Shown here: in pieces, positions 1 to 8,405 of the stretch
Layout: every line of letters starts with the position of its first letter
How positions within the stretch are numbered: position 1 is the stretch's first letter
NCBI GenBank assembly: GCA_035631035.1
Contig: DASQJL010000062.1
Span: 1 to 64,000, forward strand
DNA length: 64,000 bases
Direction of reading: 5' to 3'
Origin: Candidatus Binatia bacterium
GTDB lineage: Bacteria > Eisenbacteria > RBG-16-71-46 > SZUA-252
Notes under the pieces: generated by a model
What the model was told of the DNA's origin: nothing
Databases searched by the model: none
Seen by the model: the letters and a program-made list of their open reading frames with translations, nothing else
Position numbers and translations under genes: made by a program

Positions 1-1541
1 CCCAGGAGGTCCATCTTCACCAGGCCGAAGTCCTCGGTCTGGTCCTTCTCCCACTGCACGATCGGGACGCCCTTGGGCGCGATCTCGACCGGCACGTGGT
101 TCGAGAGCTCGTCCGGCACGAGCACGATCCCGCCGCTGTGCACGGCGAGGTGGCGCGGGTGCCCCTCCAGCGCCTGGGCCTGCGCCAGGATCTCGGGCCA
201 AGGGGGCTCGAAGTCCACGCCGCGGAACCGGGGGCGGCGCTGCATCCCCTCGATCGGGTCCTCGACGCCCCAGTGCCCCTGCAGGCGGCGGGTCACGTTC
301 ATGATCTCGGCCTCGGGCAGGCCGTAGACCTTGGCGATCTCGTGGATCGCCCCGCGCTGCTGGAAGCCGACGTGGTTCGCCACCATCGCCGCGCGCACGG
401 GCGCTCCGTTTTCGGCGAGCACGTCCAGCTGGATCTGGTCGCGCTCGTCCCAGGCGAAGTCCACGTCGATGTCGGGCGGGTCCTTGCGCTCGGGCGAGAG
501 GAAGCGCTCGAAGAACAGGTTGTGCCGCACCGGATCGACATGGGTGATGCCGAGCAGGTAGGCCACGATGCTCGCCGCCCCCGAGCCACGGCCGCAGATC
601 CGCGGCGTGCGCGACGTGATCGCCTCGACGATCAGGAAGTAATCGGAGAAGCCCTTGTCGCGGATGATCGCCAGCTCGCGATCCAGCCGCGCGCGCACCT
701 CCGGCGCCGGCCGCTTGCCGTAGCGGTGCACGATCCCCGCCTCGCAGCGGGCGCGCAGGATCTCGAACGCCTCCCCCTTGTCGAGCGGGTAGGAGGGAAA
801 GACGGTGCGCCCCATCTCCCAGTCCACGGCGCACTCCTCGCCGAGCCTGGCCGCGTTCTCCAGCGCTTCGGGCGCGTGCGAAAGCCGCGCCTCCATGGCG
901 GCGGCCGACGCGAACACGCGTCCGATCTCGGCCGTGTCGTCGGGCGGCACGCGCTCGAGCGTCGTGTTGCGGTCGATGGCGCGCACGATCTGGTGCAGGC
1001 GGCGCGACTCCGGTCTCGTGAAGTGCACGTCGTTGGTGGCCGCGCAGGGGATGCCGCGCGCGCGCGCCCAGGCGCGGAGCGGGCGGTCGCCGCGCCCGGG
1101 GACGAGCTCGGCGTAGACCGATACCGAGTCGCGAAGCGACTCCAGCAGCCCCCGGTCCTCGGAGAGCAGGACGAGATCCGCCGCGTGCCGGCGGACGTCG
1201 CGCTCGATCGAGAACTCGGGATCCAGGTGTCGCGCCGTGATCACGTGGCAGAGCGACGCGTAGCCCGAGCGGCCGCGCGCCAGGAGCACCGCCCGCCCGC
1301 GTCCTCCGGGCGCGGCGTGGGGCGCGTCCTTCTCGAGAATCTCCGCGCCGGCGATCGGGATGAGCCCGGTCTCGGCGCACATCTGGCGATAGAACACGAA
1401 CCCGTAGAGCGCGTTCGTGTCGGTGAGCGCGAAGCGGTCCATGCCGTGCGCGCGGGCCGCCGTGATCAGGGCCTCGATCGGCTCGGGCCCGCGCATCATC
1501 GAGTAGTGGCTATGGACGTGCAGATGGACGAAGCGCGACAC
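1..1541 (-). CDS. dnaE2: Error-prone DNA polymerase III alpha subunit, DnaE2/ImuC type (3' end outside window)
   Basis: The reverse strand encodes about 513 residues of a C-family replicative polymerase that runs off the left edge. The N-terminus is a PHP domain (start VSRFVHLHVHSHYS). Its usual TDHDGLYG-type motif reads TDTNALYG, so the PHP metal site looks degenerate, as is common in DnaE2. The palm contains RGSGAAS followed by PPDIDVDF, which carries the catalytic aspartates. A GTG at 1541 gives the first residues of the PHP domain and overlaps the end of imuB by 32 nt, which suggests translational coupling. The position behind lexA and imuB, rather than with replication genes, argues for the mutagenic DnaE2 over the replicative DnaE. 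DnaE2 extends DNA past lesions with ImuB in the SOS response. The C-terminus cannot be judged. Confidence 0.9.
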   Translation of the reverse strand, partial: MSRFVHLHVHSHYSMMRGPEPIEALITAARAHGMDRFALTDTNALYGFVFYRQMCAETGLIPIAGAEILEKDAPHAAPGGRGRAVLLARGRSGYASLCHVITARHLDPEFSIERDVRRHAADLVLLSEDRGLLESLRDSVSVYAELVPGRGDRPLRAWARARGIPCAATNDVHFTRPESRRLHQIVRAIDRNTTLERVPPDDTAEIGRVFASAAAMEARLSHAPEALENAARLGEECAVDWEMGRTVFPSYPLDKGEAFEILRARCEAGIVHRYGKRPAPEVRARLDRELAIIRDKGFSDYFLIVEAITSRTPRICGRGSGAASIVAYLLGITHVDPVRHNLFFERFLSPERKDPPDIDVDFAWDERDQIQLDVLAENGAPVRAAMVANHVGFQQRGAIHEIAKVYGLPEAEIMNVTRRLQGHWGVEDPIEGMQRRPRFRGVDFEPPWPEILAQAQALEGHPRHLAVHSGGIVLVPDELSNHVPVEIAPKGVPIVQWEKDQTEDFGLVKMDLL

Positions 1542-2706
1542 CGAGGGCCATCCACGAAGCGGGCACGAGCGCGTCCGTGCCCAGGCGGGAGCGGAGCCGG
1601 TCGAGCGCGACGTCGAACTGGGATCGGCGGTCCTGGACGGCGGAGGGCCACAGCATGAGCTGCTCCGCGCGCGCGGCGTCCTCCCACGCCGCGAGCCGGA
1701 TGCGCCGCACCCGCACGCGCCGCGTGAGCGCGCCGTCGAGCAGCGCGAGCGCGGCCGCGCCGAGCGCGCGCTCGCCCGAGATCCCCTCCCGAATCACCCG
1801 CCGGGCGCGGCCGTGCCGGCCGTCAGCGTAGATCGCCCCGACCTCCAGACGGTTCGCGGCCGTGCCGCGCCGGCGGATCCCAAAGCCCACTTCCAGTGCG
1901 AGCCGCTCCATGCGCGCGGCCAGCACGCGGCGGTCGTTTGTCTCGGCCGCGAGCGTCTCCTCGGCGACGGCCGTCGGCGGCCGCGCGGCCCGCTCGGGCG
2001 CGCCGTCCAGGCCGCGCGCCTCCCGCCAGAGCGAGAAGGCGGCGGCGCGCCCCACGGCCGCCTCGAGCTGTCCCACCGCCAGCGCCTGCACGTCCCGCAC
2101 GTGCCGCACGGCGAGCAGGTCCAGCCGCTCCGACGCGAATGCCCCACGCGCGGAGGGGAGAACCCGCACCGCCAGCGGCCCGAGGAACGCAGCCTCGCTT
2201 CCCGTGGGAACGTCGAGCAGCTCGCCGTCCGGCGCCAGCACGCCCGCGGCCACCGCGCTCACGAGGCGGGTCGAGGCGACCCCGAGCGTGGGGTGGAGGC
2301 CGAACCATCGCTCGACTTCCCTGCCCGCGCGCGAGGCGCGGTCGCAGGCGTCGCGGTGCGTGCGCGCGAGACCGGTCAGGTCGAGGACGAAGCGTCCCGG
2401 CCTGGGCGCCCCGCCGAGCGGCGCCAACGGCAGGAGGCGGTCGCGGATCGAATCGGAGACGCCCGCGTAGAGGTCGGCGTCGGGCGGGATCGGCACCAGA
2501 TCGCGACAGACGCGCCGCGCCGCCAGGAGCGGCATGCCCGGATAGACCCCCTGCGCCGCCGCCTCGCGCGACGCCAAGAGCACGCGCGGCCGCGACGAGT
2601 CGGGCGGGGCGAGCGCCACCGGGCGCCCCACGAGCTTGGGGCAGCGGCGCCGCTCGGCCTGGATGGCGAAGGAGTCGATGGCGAGATGGACGAGGATGTG
2701 TTCCAT
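1510..2706 (-). CDS. imuB: ImuB, catalytically inactive Y-family polymerase-like protein
   Basis: 398 aa, related to Y-family (DinB/UmuC) polymerases. The first catalytic motif, normally DxDxFF, reads AIDSFA (residues 9-14), so the first aspartate is lost. The second motif, normally SIDE, reads VLDLTG, so the glutamate is lost. This fits ImuB, which does not polymerise but recruits DnaE2. QLMLW at 349-353 looks like a beta-clamp-binding motif, the key functional element of ImuB. The gene starts 34 nt downstream of lexA and runs into dnaE2. No imuA (RecA-like partner) is present; lexA takes its place. The protein is somewhat shorter than the roughly 500 aa of many ImuB proteins. A degenerate DinB is the alternative, but gene order favours ImuB. 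Confidence 0.87.
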   Translation of the reverse strand: MEHILVHLAIDSFAIQAERRRCPKLVGRPVALAPPDSSRPRVLLASREAAAQGVYPGMPLLAARRVCRDLVPIPPDADLYAGVSDSIRDRLLPLAPLGGAPRPGRFVLDLTGLARTHRDACDRASRAGREVERWFGLHPTLGVASTRLVSAVAAGVLAPDGELLDVPTGSEAAFLGPLAVRVLPSARGAFASERLDLLAVRHVRDVQALAVGQLEAAVGRAAAFSLWREARGLDGAPERAARPPTAVAEETLAAETNDRRVLAARMERLALEVGFGIRRRGTAANRLEVGAIYADGRHGRARRVIREGISGERALGAAALALLDGALTRRVRVRRIRLAAWEDAARAEQLMLWPSAVQDRRSQFDVALDRLRSRLGTDALVPASWMALGVALRPSARP

Positions 2707-2740
2707 ATTTATGTACCGGCGCGCCGCAGCGCGCCGGAAC

Positions 2741-3409
2741 CTAGTGGTATTGGCGAACCAGCCCGACCAGCACGCCGCGGATCTCCAAGCGATCAGCGGC
2801 GACCCGCAGCGGCTTCATCGCCGCATTCGCGGGCCGAAGCTCCACCCAGCGTCCAGCCGAGCCCGGCCCATGAAACCGCTTGAGCGTGGCCTCGCCGTCC
2901 ACGATCGCGACGATCGTCTGCCCGTTCTCGGCGCGCCGCGCGCTCCGCACGACGACCACGTCGCCGTCCTGGATGCCGTCGTCCACCATGGAGTCGCCGC
3001 GCACGCGGAGCGCGTAGCGCTCCCCCGCCCCAAGGAGCGAGGCCGGCACCTCGATCTCTTCCGGGATTTCGATCGCCTCGATCGGCCGTCCCGCCGCGAT
3101 CGTCCCGAGAAGCGGCAGCGTGGCGGCTTCGGGGCGGGTCGAGCGCCGGATGCGCGTCTCGAGAGGCGGCGCCGTCCTGTCCGCCGCCCATTCCCGCCCC
3201 GGAGCCGCCGCCGCGAGCCAGCGCTTGGCGTTCGGCGGGGCCGCGACCAGGTAGCCGCGCCGCCGGAGCTGCGCGATCAGCTTGGACACGGCGTTCAGCG
3301 AGGCCAGGCCCAGGTGCCGCCGGATCTCGTCGTACGAGGGCGCGTAGCCGTTCCGCCGCGAGAAGCGGATCACGAAGTCGTAGGCGGCGCGCTGCCGTGG
3401 CGTGAGCAT
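2741..3409 (-). CDS. lexA: LexA repressor (S24 family)
   Basis: 222 aa. Residues 1-65 form a winged-helix domain that opens like typical LexA (MLTPRQRAAYDFV). The C-terminal S24 protease domain has the self-cleavage bond Ala106-Gly107 (GTIAAGRP), nucleophile Ser140 (GDSM) and general-base Lys177 (ATLKRF). It represses SOS genes and cleaves itself when RecA is activated by single-stranded DNA. The open frame continues upstream, but the ATG at 3409 matches the family N-terminus and lies downstream of a good promoter (3537-3565). It is the first gene of lexA-imuB-dnaE2, so the mutagenesis cassette carries its own repressor. Confidence 0.95.
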   Translation of the reverse strand: MLTPRQRAAYDFVIRFSRRNGYAPSYDEIRRHLGLASLNAVSKLIAQLRRRGYLVAAPPNAKRWLAAAAPGREWAADRTAPPLETRIRRSTRPEAATLPLLGTIAAGRPIEAIEIPEEIEVPASLLGAGERYALRVRGDSMVDDGIQDGDVVVVRSARRAENGQTIVAIVDGEATLKRFHGPGSAGRWVELRPANAAMKPLRVAADRLEIRGVLVGLVRQYH

Positions 3410-3536
3410 CTGTTCCCTTCTCCGCGCGAGCGGCGGTTTCCTGCGGGCCCCCGAGGCGGCCGCGTGGCGCCCTGTAAGCAGCCGTCCGGGACCCGCTCCC
3501 CCAGGCGGTAGGAAGACGCCCGAAGGGACATGAATG

Positions 3537-3565
3537 AAGATAGGTGAACAAAAGGTGAAAGTCAA
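3537..3565 (-). promoter_or_regulatory. lexA promoter with direct-repeat SOS operator in the spacer
   Basis: Reading leftward, TTGACT (3565-3560) and TATCTT (3542-3537) are separated by exactly 17 nt, a near-consensus sigma70 promoter. The spacer begins and ends with TTCACC, 11 bp apart. This includes TTTC-N7-GTTC at 3560-3546, one base away from the GTTC-N7-GTTC SOS box known from Alphaproteobacteria. A LexA dimer bound here would block the polymerase directly, so lexA-imuB-dnaE2 is probably autoregulated. The site is also only about 20-40 nt upstream of the divergent SRPBCC gene. The promoter is seen in the sequence; LexA binding is inferred. Confidence 0.6.
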
Positions 3566-3583
3566 GCGTGCTAGGATGCCCGC

Positions 3584-4435
3584 ATGCCCCCGACCGACGT
3601 GGCCGTGTTCCGGTCCTTCCGGGACCCGGTGCTCGCCGTTTGGCCGTATTGGTCGCGCCCCGAATTGCTGGAGCGCTGGCTGGGCGCGGCCGAGGTCGAC
3701 TTGGAAGCGGGTGGGTCCTTCCAGGCGACGCTGTGGAACGGGGACGTGGTGCGCGCGACGATCCTGGCCGCGGCCCCGCCCAGTCGACTGGATCTCGCCT
3801 GGCGCGGCGAGGGTCCCGATGCGGCGATGACGGTCCGCGTCCGGCTCGAGCACCAGGGCCCGGGATGCCGGATCGCGGTCGAGGAGGAGGATCCCGGAAG
3901 CGACGTGGAGCGCGCGCACGCCTGCGCGTGGTGGCATGCCGCCCTGGACGCGCTTCGATCGGCGATCGACGGGAATCCCGACGCCCATCACTGGGGCGAT
4001 CGGCTGCCGATCGTGCTCCGGACTCCCCTGGCGCGCGGGGCATCCGACATCTGGCCGCTTCTCTCCACCGCATCGGGCCTGGCGAAGTGGCTCGCGACCG
4101 CCGAGCGCTTCGATCCGGTGCCGGGAGGGGCCTTCCGCTTCGTGTCGCAATTCAAGGGGAGCGAGATCGTCGAGGAGGGACGCGTGGAGGCGGTCGAGCC
4201 GGACCGGCTGGTCGCGCTCTCGTGGGAGTGGATGGGCCAGGGGTGGCAGGCGGCCACGCGCGTGGAGCTGCGGCTGGAGCCCGATCCCACGGGAACGGCG
4301 CTCGTGATCCATCACTCGGGATTCGACGCCCTCGAGCCGGAGCAGCGCCTGGTCGCGCGCGTGAACTACGCGGCGGCATGGCGGGACGTGATGCACGACC
4401 TGAAGCGGCTGGTGGCGCCCGGCCCGACCGGCTGA
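3584..4435 (+). CDS. Tandem SRPBCC (AHSA1-like) domain protein
   Basis: 283 aa with two consecutive START/SRPBCC-type domains, roughly residues 8-130 and 143-280. Each has the AHSA1 signature: an opening such as PYWSRPELLERWL or PLLSTASGLAKWL, then a proline/glycine-rich PGGAFRF-type strand and a long C-terminal helix (NYAAAWRDVMHDLKRL). These folds bind hydrophobic ligands in a deep cavity; the ligand cannot be told from the sequence. No signal peptide is seen, so it is probably cytoplasmic. It is divergent from lexA and shares its 174-nt upstream region, so LexA occupancy could affect it. It converges with the oxidoreductase gene one base downstream. Confidence 0.75.
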   Translation: MPPTDVAVFRSFRDPVLAVWPYWSRPELLERWLGAAEVDLEAGGSFQATLWNGDVVRATILAAAPPSRLDLAWRGEGPDAAMTVRVRLEHQGPGCRIAVEEEDPGSDVERAHACAWWHAALDALRSAIDGNPDAHHWGDRLPIVLRTPLARGASDIWPLLSTASGLAKWLATAERFDPVPGGAFRFVSQFKGSEIVEEGRVEAVEPDRLVALSWEWMGQGWQAATRVELRLEPDPTGTALVIHHSGFDALEPEQRLVARVNYAAAWRDVMHDLKRLVAPGPTG

Positions 4436-4436
4436 C

Positions 4437-5447
4437 TTACATCCGCAGCACGATCTTCCCCACGTTGGCCCGCGACTGGAGGAGGCGGTGCGCCTCGCCC
4501 GCTTCGGCCAGCCCCATCACGCGTCCCGGCTGCGGCGTGATCTCGCCCAGGTCGGCCAGCGAGACCAGCTCTTCCAGCACCTTCCGCATCAGCGCGCGGT
4601 TTCGGATCAGCTCGCGCAGGTTGACGCCGTGGAGGCCCAGGCTGGGCCGGAGCAGGTCGATGAACGTGAACCGCGGCGCGCGCAGCAGGTAGCTCAAGGC
4701 GCCCAGCACGCCCTTTCCCGAAAGACCGCTCACCCCCAGCGACACCACCCGTCCGCCGGGCCGAAGCGACTTGAGCCCGTCGCGGATCGTCGGGCCGCCC
4801 ACGGAGTCGAGCACGATGTCGTAGGCGCGTCCCCCGTAGATCCGCTGCCCCAGACGCGCGATGTGCAGATGGCGCGACTGCACCACGTGCTTCACCCCTT
4901 CCGACAGGAGCCGCGCGCGCTTGAAGTGCGTTCCCGCCGCACCCGTCATCTCGAGGCCGGCGCGGCGCGCGAGATCCACCGCCGCCATCCCCACGCCGCC
5001 CGCCGCCGCGTGGATGAAGATGCGCATCCCCGGCTCCACGGGCCCGGTGCGATAGAGCGCGACGTAGGCCGTGCCGTAGTTCAAGGGAAGGGTCGCCGCG
5101 CACTGGTAGGCGAGCGAGTCGGGAATCGCGATCACCTGCTCGGCGGGAACGGCGATCCGCTCGGCGTAGCCGCCCGTCAGGTGGTACGCGAGCACCCGCT
5201 GTCCCACGCGGAACCGGTCGACCCCCTCGCCGAGCGCGATCACGTCGCCGCTCGTCTCGTGCCCCAGGACGAAGGGGCGCGGCGGCGCCTCGGGGTTCAA
5301 TCCCTGCCGCGACAGCACGTCGGTGAAGTTGACGCCGGCGGCCTGGACCTGGATCAGGACCTCGCCGGGGCCGGGATGCGGCTCGGGGGCCTCCTCGACG
5401 CGGAGCGTTGCGGGAGGGCCGGCTCTTCGAAGGGTGACGGCGCGCAT
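4437..5447 (-). CDS. Zinc-type alcohol dehydrogenase-like / quinone oxidoreductase (MDR family)
   Basis: 336 aa of the medium-chain dehydrogenase/reductase superfamily, quinone-oxidoreductase branch. An N-terminal GroES-like domain (GEVLIQVQAAGVNFTDVLSRQG, GHETSGDV) is followed by a Rossmann domain with AAAGGVGMAAVDLAR, the NADPH-binding loop. The cysteine ligands of zinc alcohol dehydrogenases are missing, so it probably reduces quinones or enones with NADPH without zinc. It lies 7 nt downstream of the uracil-DNA glycosylase gene and is likely cotranscribed with it. The substrate is unknown. Confidence 0.85.
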   Translation of the reverse strand: MRAVTLRRAGPPATLRVEEAPEPHPGPGEVLIQVQAAGVNFTDVLSRQGLNPEAPPRPFVLGHETSGDVIALGEGVDRFRVGQRVLAYHLTGGYAERIAVPAEQVIAIPDSLAYQCAATLPLNYGTAYVALYRTGPVEPGMRIFIHAAAGGVGMAAVDLARRAGLEMTGAAGTHFKRARLLSEGVKHVVQSRHLHIARLGQRIYGGRAYDIVLDSVGGPTIRDGLKSLRPGGRVVSLGVSGLSGKGVLGALSYLLRAPRFTFIDLLRPSLGLHGVNLRELIRNRALMRKVLEELVSLADLGEITPQPGRVMGLAEAGEAHRLLQSRANVGKIVLRM

Positions 5448-5454
5448 CGCGGCA

Positions 5455-6165
5455 CTATACCCGATCGCGCAGCCTCGCCGCCGTGTCGAACACCTCCTGC
5501 CACATCGCGCGCGTGAGCACGCCGGTGCTCGTGTTTTGCTGGCTGGGGTGATAGGAGCAGAGGAGCCATCCGCCTTCGGGCAGCGGATGGGCGACGCCGT
5601 GGCCGAACGCGGGCTTCTTCGGCCCCAGGTCGTCGCGACCCAGCGCGCGACGCGCGCGCAAGAACGCCTCGAACCCGATCCTTCCCAGGACCAGCCGGAC
5701 GCGCACGCGCGCGAGCGCCCGCATCTCGCGGACGAGGTACTCGCGGCAGCGCTCGGCCTCGACCGGAAGCGGCCGGTTTCCGGGAGGCGCGCAGCGGAGG
5801 GCGGCCGTGACGTAGGCCCCGCTCAACCGCATCCCGTCGTCCCGGGAGACCGATTCCGCCTGACTGGCCAGCCCCTGCCGGAACAGCTCGCCGTAGAGCC
5901 ACTCCCCCGACTTGTCCCCGGTGAAGACCCGGCCGGTGCGATTCCCGCCATGGGCCGCCGGCGCCAGGCCGATCACCAGGAGCCAGGCTTCGGAGTCGCC
6001 GAAGCCCGGAACCGGCCTTCCCCAATAGACCTGGTCCCGAAACGCCGCCCGCCGGGTCCGGGCCACCTCCTCGCAGTAGCGCCGGAGCCGGGGGCAGCGC
6101 TCGCAGCCGACCACGTCCGCGGCGATCCCTGCCAAGTTGTCTGGCGAGGCGTCCCTAGGGCTCAT
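5455..6165 (-). CDS. udgB: Uracil-DNA glycosylase, family 5 type (UdgB)
   Basis: 236 aa. The N-terminal cysteines C21 and C24 (CERCPRL) with C31 suggest the Fe-S cluster of family 4/5 glycosylases. The water-activating motif reads GLAPAAHGGNRTGRVFTGD, with alanine where family 4 has acidic residues, which is the family 5 signature. The C-terminal DNA-intercalating motif is HPSQQNT. It removes uracil and other deaminated bases to start base excision repair. The ATG at 6165 is the only start that keeps the N-terminal cysteines. The oxidoreductase gene follows on the same strand. Family 5 is favoured over family 4 by the active-site motif. Confidence 0.88.
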   Translation of the reverse strand: MSPRDASPDNLAGIAADVVGCERCPRLRRYCEEVARTRRAAFRDQVYWGRPVPGFGDSEAWLLVIGLAPAAHGGNRTGRVFTGDKSGEWLYGELFRQGLASQAESVSRDDGMRLSGAYVTAALRCAPPGNRPLPVEAERCREYLVREMRALARVRVRLVLGRIGFEAFLRARRALGRDDLGPKKPAFGHGVAHPLPEGGWLLCSYHPSQQNTSTGVLTRAMWQEVFDTAARLRDRV

Positions 6166-6188
6166 TCCCGCATCATACCAACGGCACC

Positions 6189-6218
6189 TTGATCCTCCCC
6201 TCCCCTACGGGAGACAAT
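6189..6218 (+). promoter_or_regulatory. Candidate sigma70 promoter of the haem operon
   Basis: TTGATC (6189-6194) and GACAAT (6213-6218) are spaced by 18 nt, about 35 nt upstream of the first ATG of the ccsA/hemX-hemA operon. A purine-rich stretch, GAGGAGG, follows at about 6232. The match is moderate and is the best seen in the 86-nt gap from udgB. Confidence 0.4.
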
Positions 6219-6251
6219 GCACGCAGGGGTCGAGGAGGCCCCTAACCAATC

Positions 6252-7088
6252 ATGCAGCCGCTACTTCCGTTACTCACGACGTTGCTGCCGGTGCTGTACG
6301 GCCTGAGCGCGGCGGGCTATGCGCGCGTCTACATCGCCGAGCCGGGGGTGTTCGAGGGAACCCGCGGGCAGAGCGGCGGCCCGCTCCTCCTGCGCGCCGC
6401 CGTCTTCGTGCACATCCTCTATCTCGCCGCGCGCGGCCTGATGGAGGGGCACCTGCCGCTCGCGTCGGTCTATGACTTTCTGTCAGCCACCGGCTTCTCG
6501 CTCGCCGTGGTCTATCTGTACGTGGAGATGCGCGTGCGGATCCGCACGACCGGCATCTTCGTCGTCCCGCTCGTCTTCATGCTGCAGATCCTCGCCTCGG
6601 CCTACGGCGTCGCCTCGCCCGCGATCAAGCCGCCGATCAAGCCGATCTGGTTCGAGCTGCACACGCTGGCGGCGGTGCTCGGCTACAGCGCGTTCGTGGT
6701 CTCGGCGATCTACGGGATCCTCTTTCTCATCCTCTATCGCGACATCAAGGCGAACCGCGTCTCCCTCTTCTACAGCCGCATGCCTCCCCTGGAGACGCTG
6801 GGCCGCATGAACGCCAGCGCCGCGGGGGCGGGGCTCGTGCTCCTGGCGATGGCGATCGGTATGGGCATGGGCTGGGCGCGGCTGGCCGGCGTGGCCTTCC
6901 TCTCCGATCCCAAGACGTGGCTCACGATCGTGGCCTGGGTCATCCTGGCCTTCGCCGTGCTGGCCTACCACCGCCTGGGATGGCGGGGGCCGCGCGCGGT
7001 CTACGCCTCGCTGGCCGGGTTCACGACGCTTGTCCTCTCGCGCTTCGCGGTGGACCTCTTCTTCCACTCGTTCCACACGTTCCGGTAG
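6252..7088 (+). CDS. CcsA/HemX-like integral membrane protein
   Basis: 278 aa with about eight hydrophobic segments. It belongs to the CcsA/HemX cytochrome c assembly family, with conserved histidines in FVHILYLAARG, FELHTLAAVLGY and FFHSFHTFR. The tryptophan-rich WWD haem-handling motif of true CcsA is not evident, so HemX is the better comparison. HemX is encoded next to hemA in many bacteria and in Bacillus lowers HemA protein levels. It is 3 nt upstream of hemA and is the first gene of the haem operon. It could tune HemA or handle haem at the membrane; which of the two is not decided by the sequence. Confidence 0.8.
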   Translation: MQPLLPLLTTLLPVLYGLSAAGYARVYIAEPGVFEGTRGQSGGPLLLRAAVFVHILYLAARGLMEGHLPLASVYDFLSATGFSLAVVYLYVEMRVRIRTTGIFVVPLVFMLQILASAYGVASPAIKPPIKPIWFELHTLAAVLGYSAFVVSAIYGILFLILYRDIKANRVSLFYSRMPPLETLGRMNASAAGAGLVLLAMAIGMGMGWARLAGVAFLSDPKTWLTIVAWVILAFAVLAYHRLGWRGPRAVYASLAGFTTLVLSRFAVDLFFHSFHTFR

Positions 7089-7091
7089 GCG

Positions 7092-8405
7092 ATGGCCGCC
7101 AACTCCCGCACGCTCGACCTCTTCTGCGTCGGATTGAACCACGAGACCTCACCGCTCGAGGTGCGCGACGCGCTCGTCATGAACGACGAGGAGGTGGAGC
7201 GCGCGATCCAGGCGCTGCGGGAGCGCGGCGGAGCGAGCGAAGCGCTGGTCCTCTCCACCTGCAACCGGACCGAGGTCTACGCGCGCGGCGCGACGATCGA
7301 GGATCCGTCCGCGTTCGTCACGGCCCTGCTCCACGAGATCAAGGGGATGGACCTCTCCGGCAAGGAGGGCCGCTTCCTCTACACCTATCGCGAGCCCGAA
7401 TCGGTGCGGCATCTCTTCCGCGTCGCCTGCGGGCTCGACTCGCAGATCCTGGGCGAGCCGCAGATCACGGGCCAGGTGAAGGACGCTCTCTCGCTCGCGG
7501 CCCGCTCCGGCGGATCGGGCCCCGTCATCGACCGGCTGCTCGACGCCGCGCTCCGCGCCGCCAAGCGCGCCCGGACCGAGACCGGAATCGGCCGCGGACC
7601 GGTGTCCAGCGCCTACGCCGCGGTGAGCCTCGCGACCAAGGTGCTCGGCGGCCTGGGCGACAAGCGCGTCCTCCTGATCGGCGCCGGAGAGATGGCGGCG
7701 CTGGCGGCGGCCCATTTCCGCGACGCGGGGGTGGCGCAATTCATGGTCGCCAACCGTAGCCGCGAGCGCGCGGACGCCTTCGCCGTCGCCTACTGCGCGC
7801 GCGTCGTCTCGCTCGAGGCGCTCCCCGTCGTGCTCCCCGGCGCCGACATCGTCGTCAGCGCGACCTCGGCGCCCGACGCGGTCGTGCGCGAGGACATGGT
7901 GCGAAACGCCATGAAGATCCGGAAGAACCGCTCGATCCTCTTCTTCGACCTCGCCGTCCCGCGCGACGTCGAAGCCTCGGTCGCGCGGCTTCCGAACGTC
8001 TTCTTGAACGACCTCGACGCCCTGGGCGGGATCGTGGCGCAGAGCCTGGCGCATCGCCGGGGCGAGATCCCCAAGGTGGAAGCGATCGTCGAAGAGGAGC
8101 TGTCGCGCTTCCTGCGCTGGCACCGCTCGCTGGCCGTGGTTCCCACGGTCACCGCGTTCCGGAATCAGGTCGAGACGATCGCCCGGCAGGAGCTGGAGCG
8201 GCACAAGGGGAAGTTCCGAGCCGAGGACCACGCCGCGCTGGACGCCCTGGTCCACGGCATCGTGCAGAAGATGCTCCACCGTCCCACGACCAAGCTCACG
8301 AGGGCCGACGAAAAGGCCCCCGAGGGGATCGCCCGGATCGACGCCATCCGCGATCTGTTCGGAATCGAGGAGGAGGATTCCGATGCGGATCGGAACCCGC
8401 GGTAG
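7092..8405 (+). CDS. hemA: Glutamyl-tRNA reductase
   Basis: 437 aa. It reduces glutamyl-tRNA(Glu) to glutamate-1-semialdehyde with NADPH, the first committed step of C5-pathway tetrapyrrole synthesis. The catalytic cysteine is in LSTCNRTEVYA, GEPQITGQVKDA is the conserved substrate-binding stretch, and GAGEMAALAAAHF is the NADPH loop. A C-terminal helical dimerisation domain follows. Length is normal. The end overlaps hemC by 23 nt. With hemL in the same operon, this shows the C5 route rather than ALA synthase. Confidence 0.96.
   Translation: MAANSRTLDLFCVGLNHETSPLEVRDALVMNDEEVERAIQALRERGGASEALVLSTCNRTEVYARGATIEDPSAFVTALLHEIKGMDLSGKEGRFLYTYREPESVRHLFRVACGLDSQILGEPQITGQVKDALSLAARSGGSGPVIDRLLDAALRAAKRARTETGIGRGPVSSAYAAVSLATKVLGGLGDKRVLLIGAGEMAALAAAHFRDAGVAQFMVANRSRERADAFAVAYCARVVSLEALPVVLPGADIVVSATSAPDAVVREDMVRNAMKIRKNRSILFFDLAVPRDVEASVARLPNVFLNDLDALGGIVAQSLAHRRGEIPKVEAIVEEELSRFLRWHRSLAVVPTVTAFRNQVETIARQELERHKGKFRAEDHAALDALVHGIVQKMLHRPTTKLTRADEKAPEGIARIDAIRDLFGIEEEDSDADRNPR

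Noticed and set aside
96-1658. Long open frame of 520 codons on the plus strand
   Set aside because: It is the shadow of dnaE2 on the opposite strand: composition is Arg/Ala/His-rich without domains, while the reverse strand shows PHP and palm motifs.
2741-4396. A LexA reading frame extended upstream to 551 codons
   Set aside because: The upstream part overlaps the SRPBCC gene and the lexA promoter; the family N-terminus starts at the ATG at 3409.
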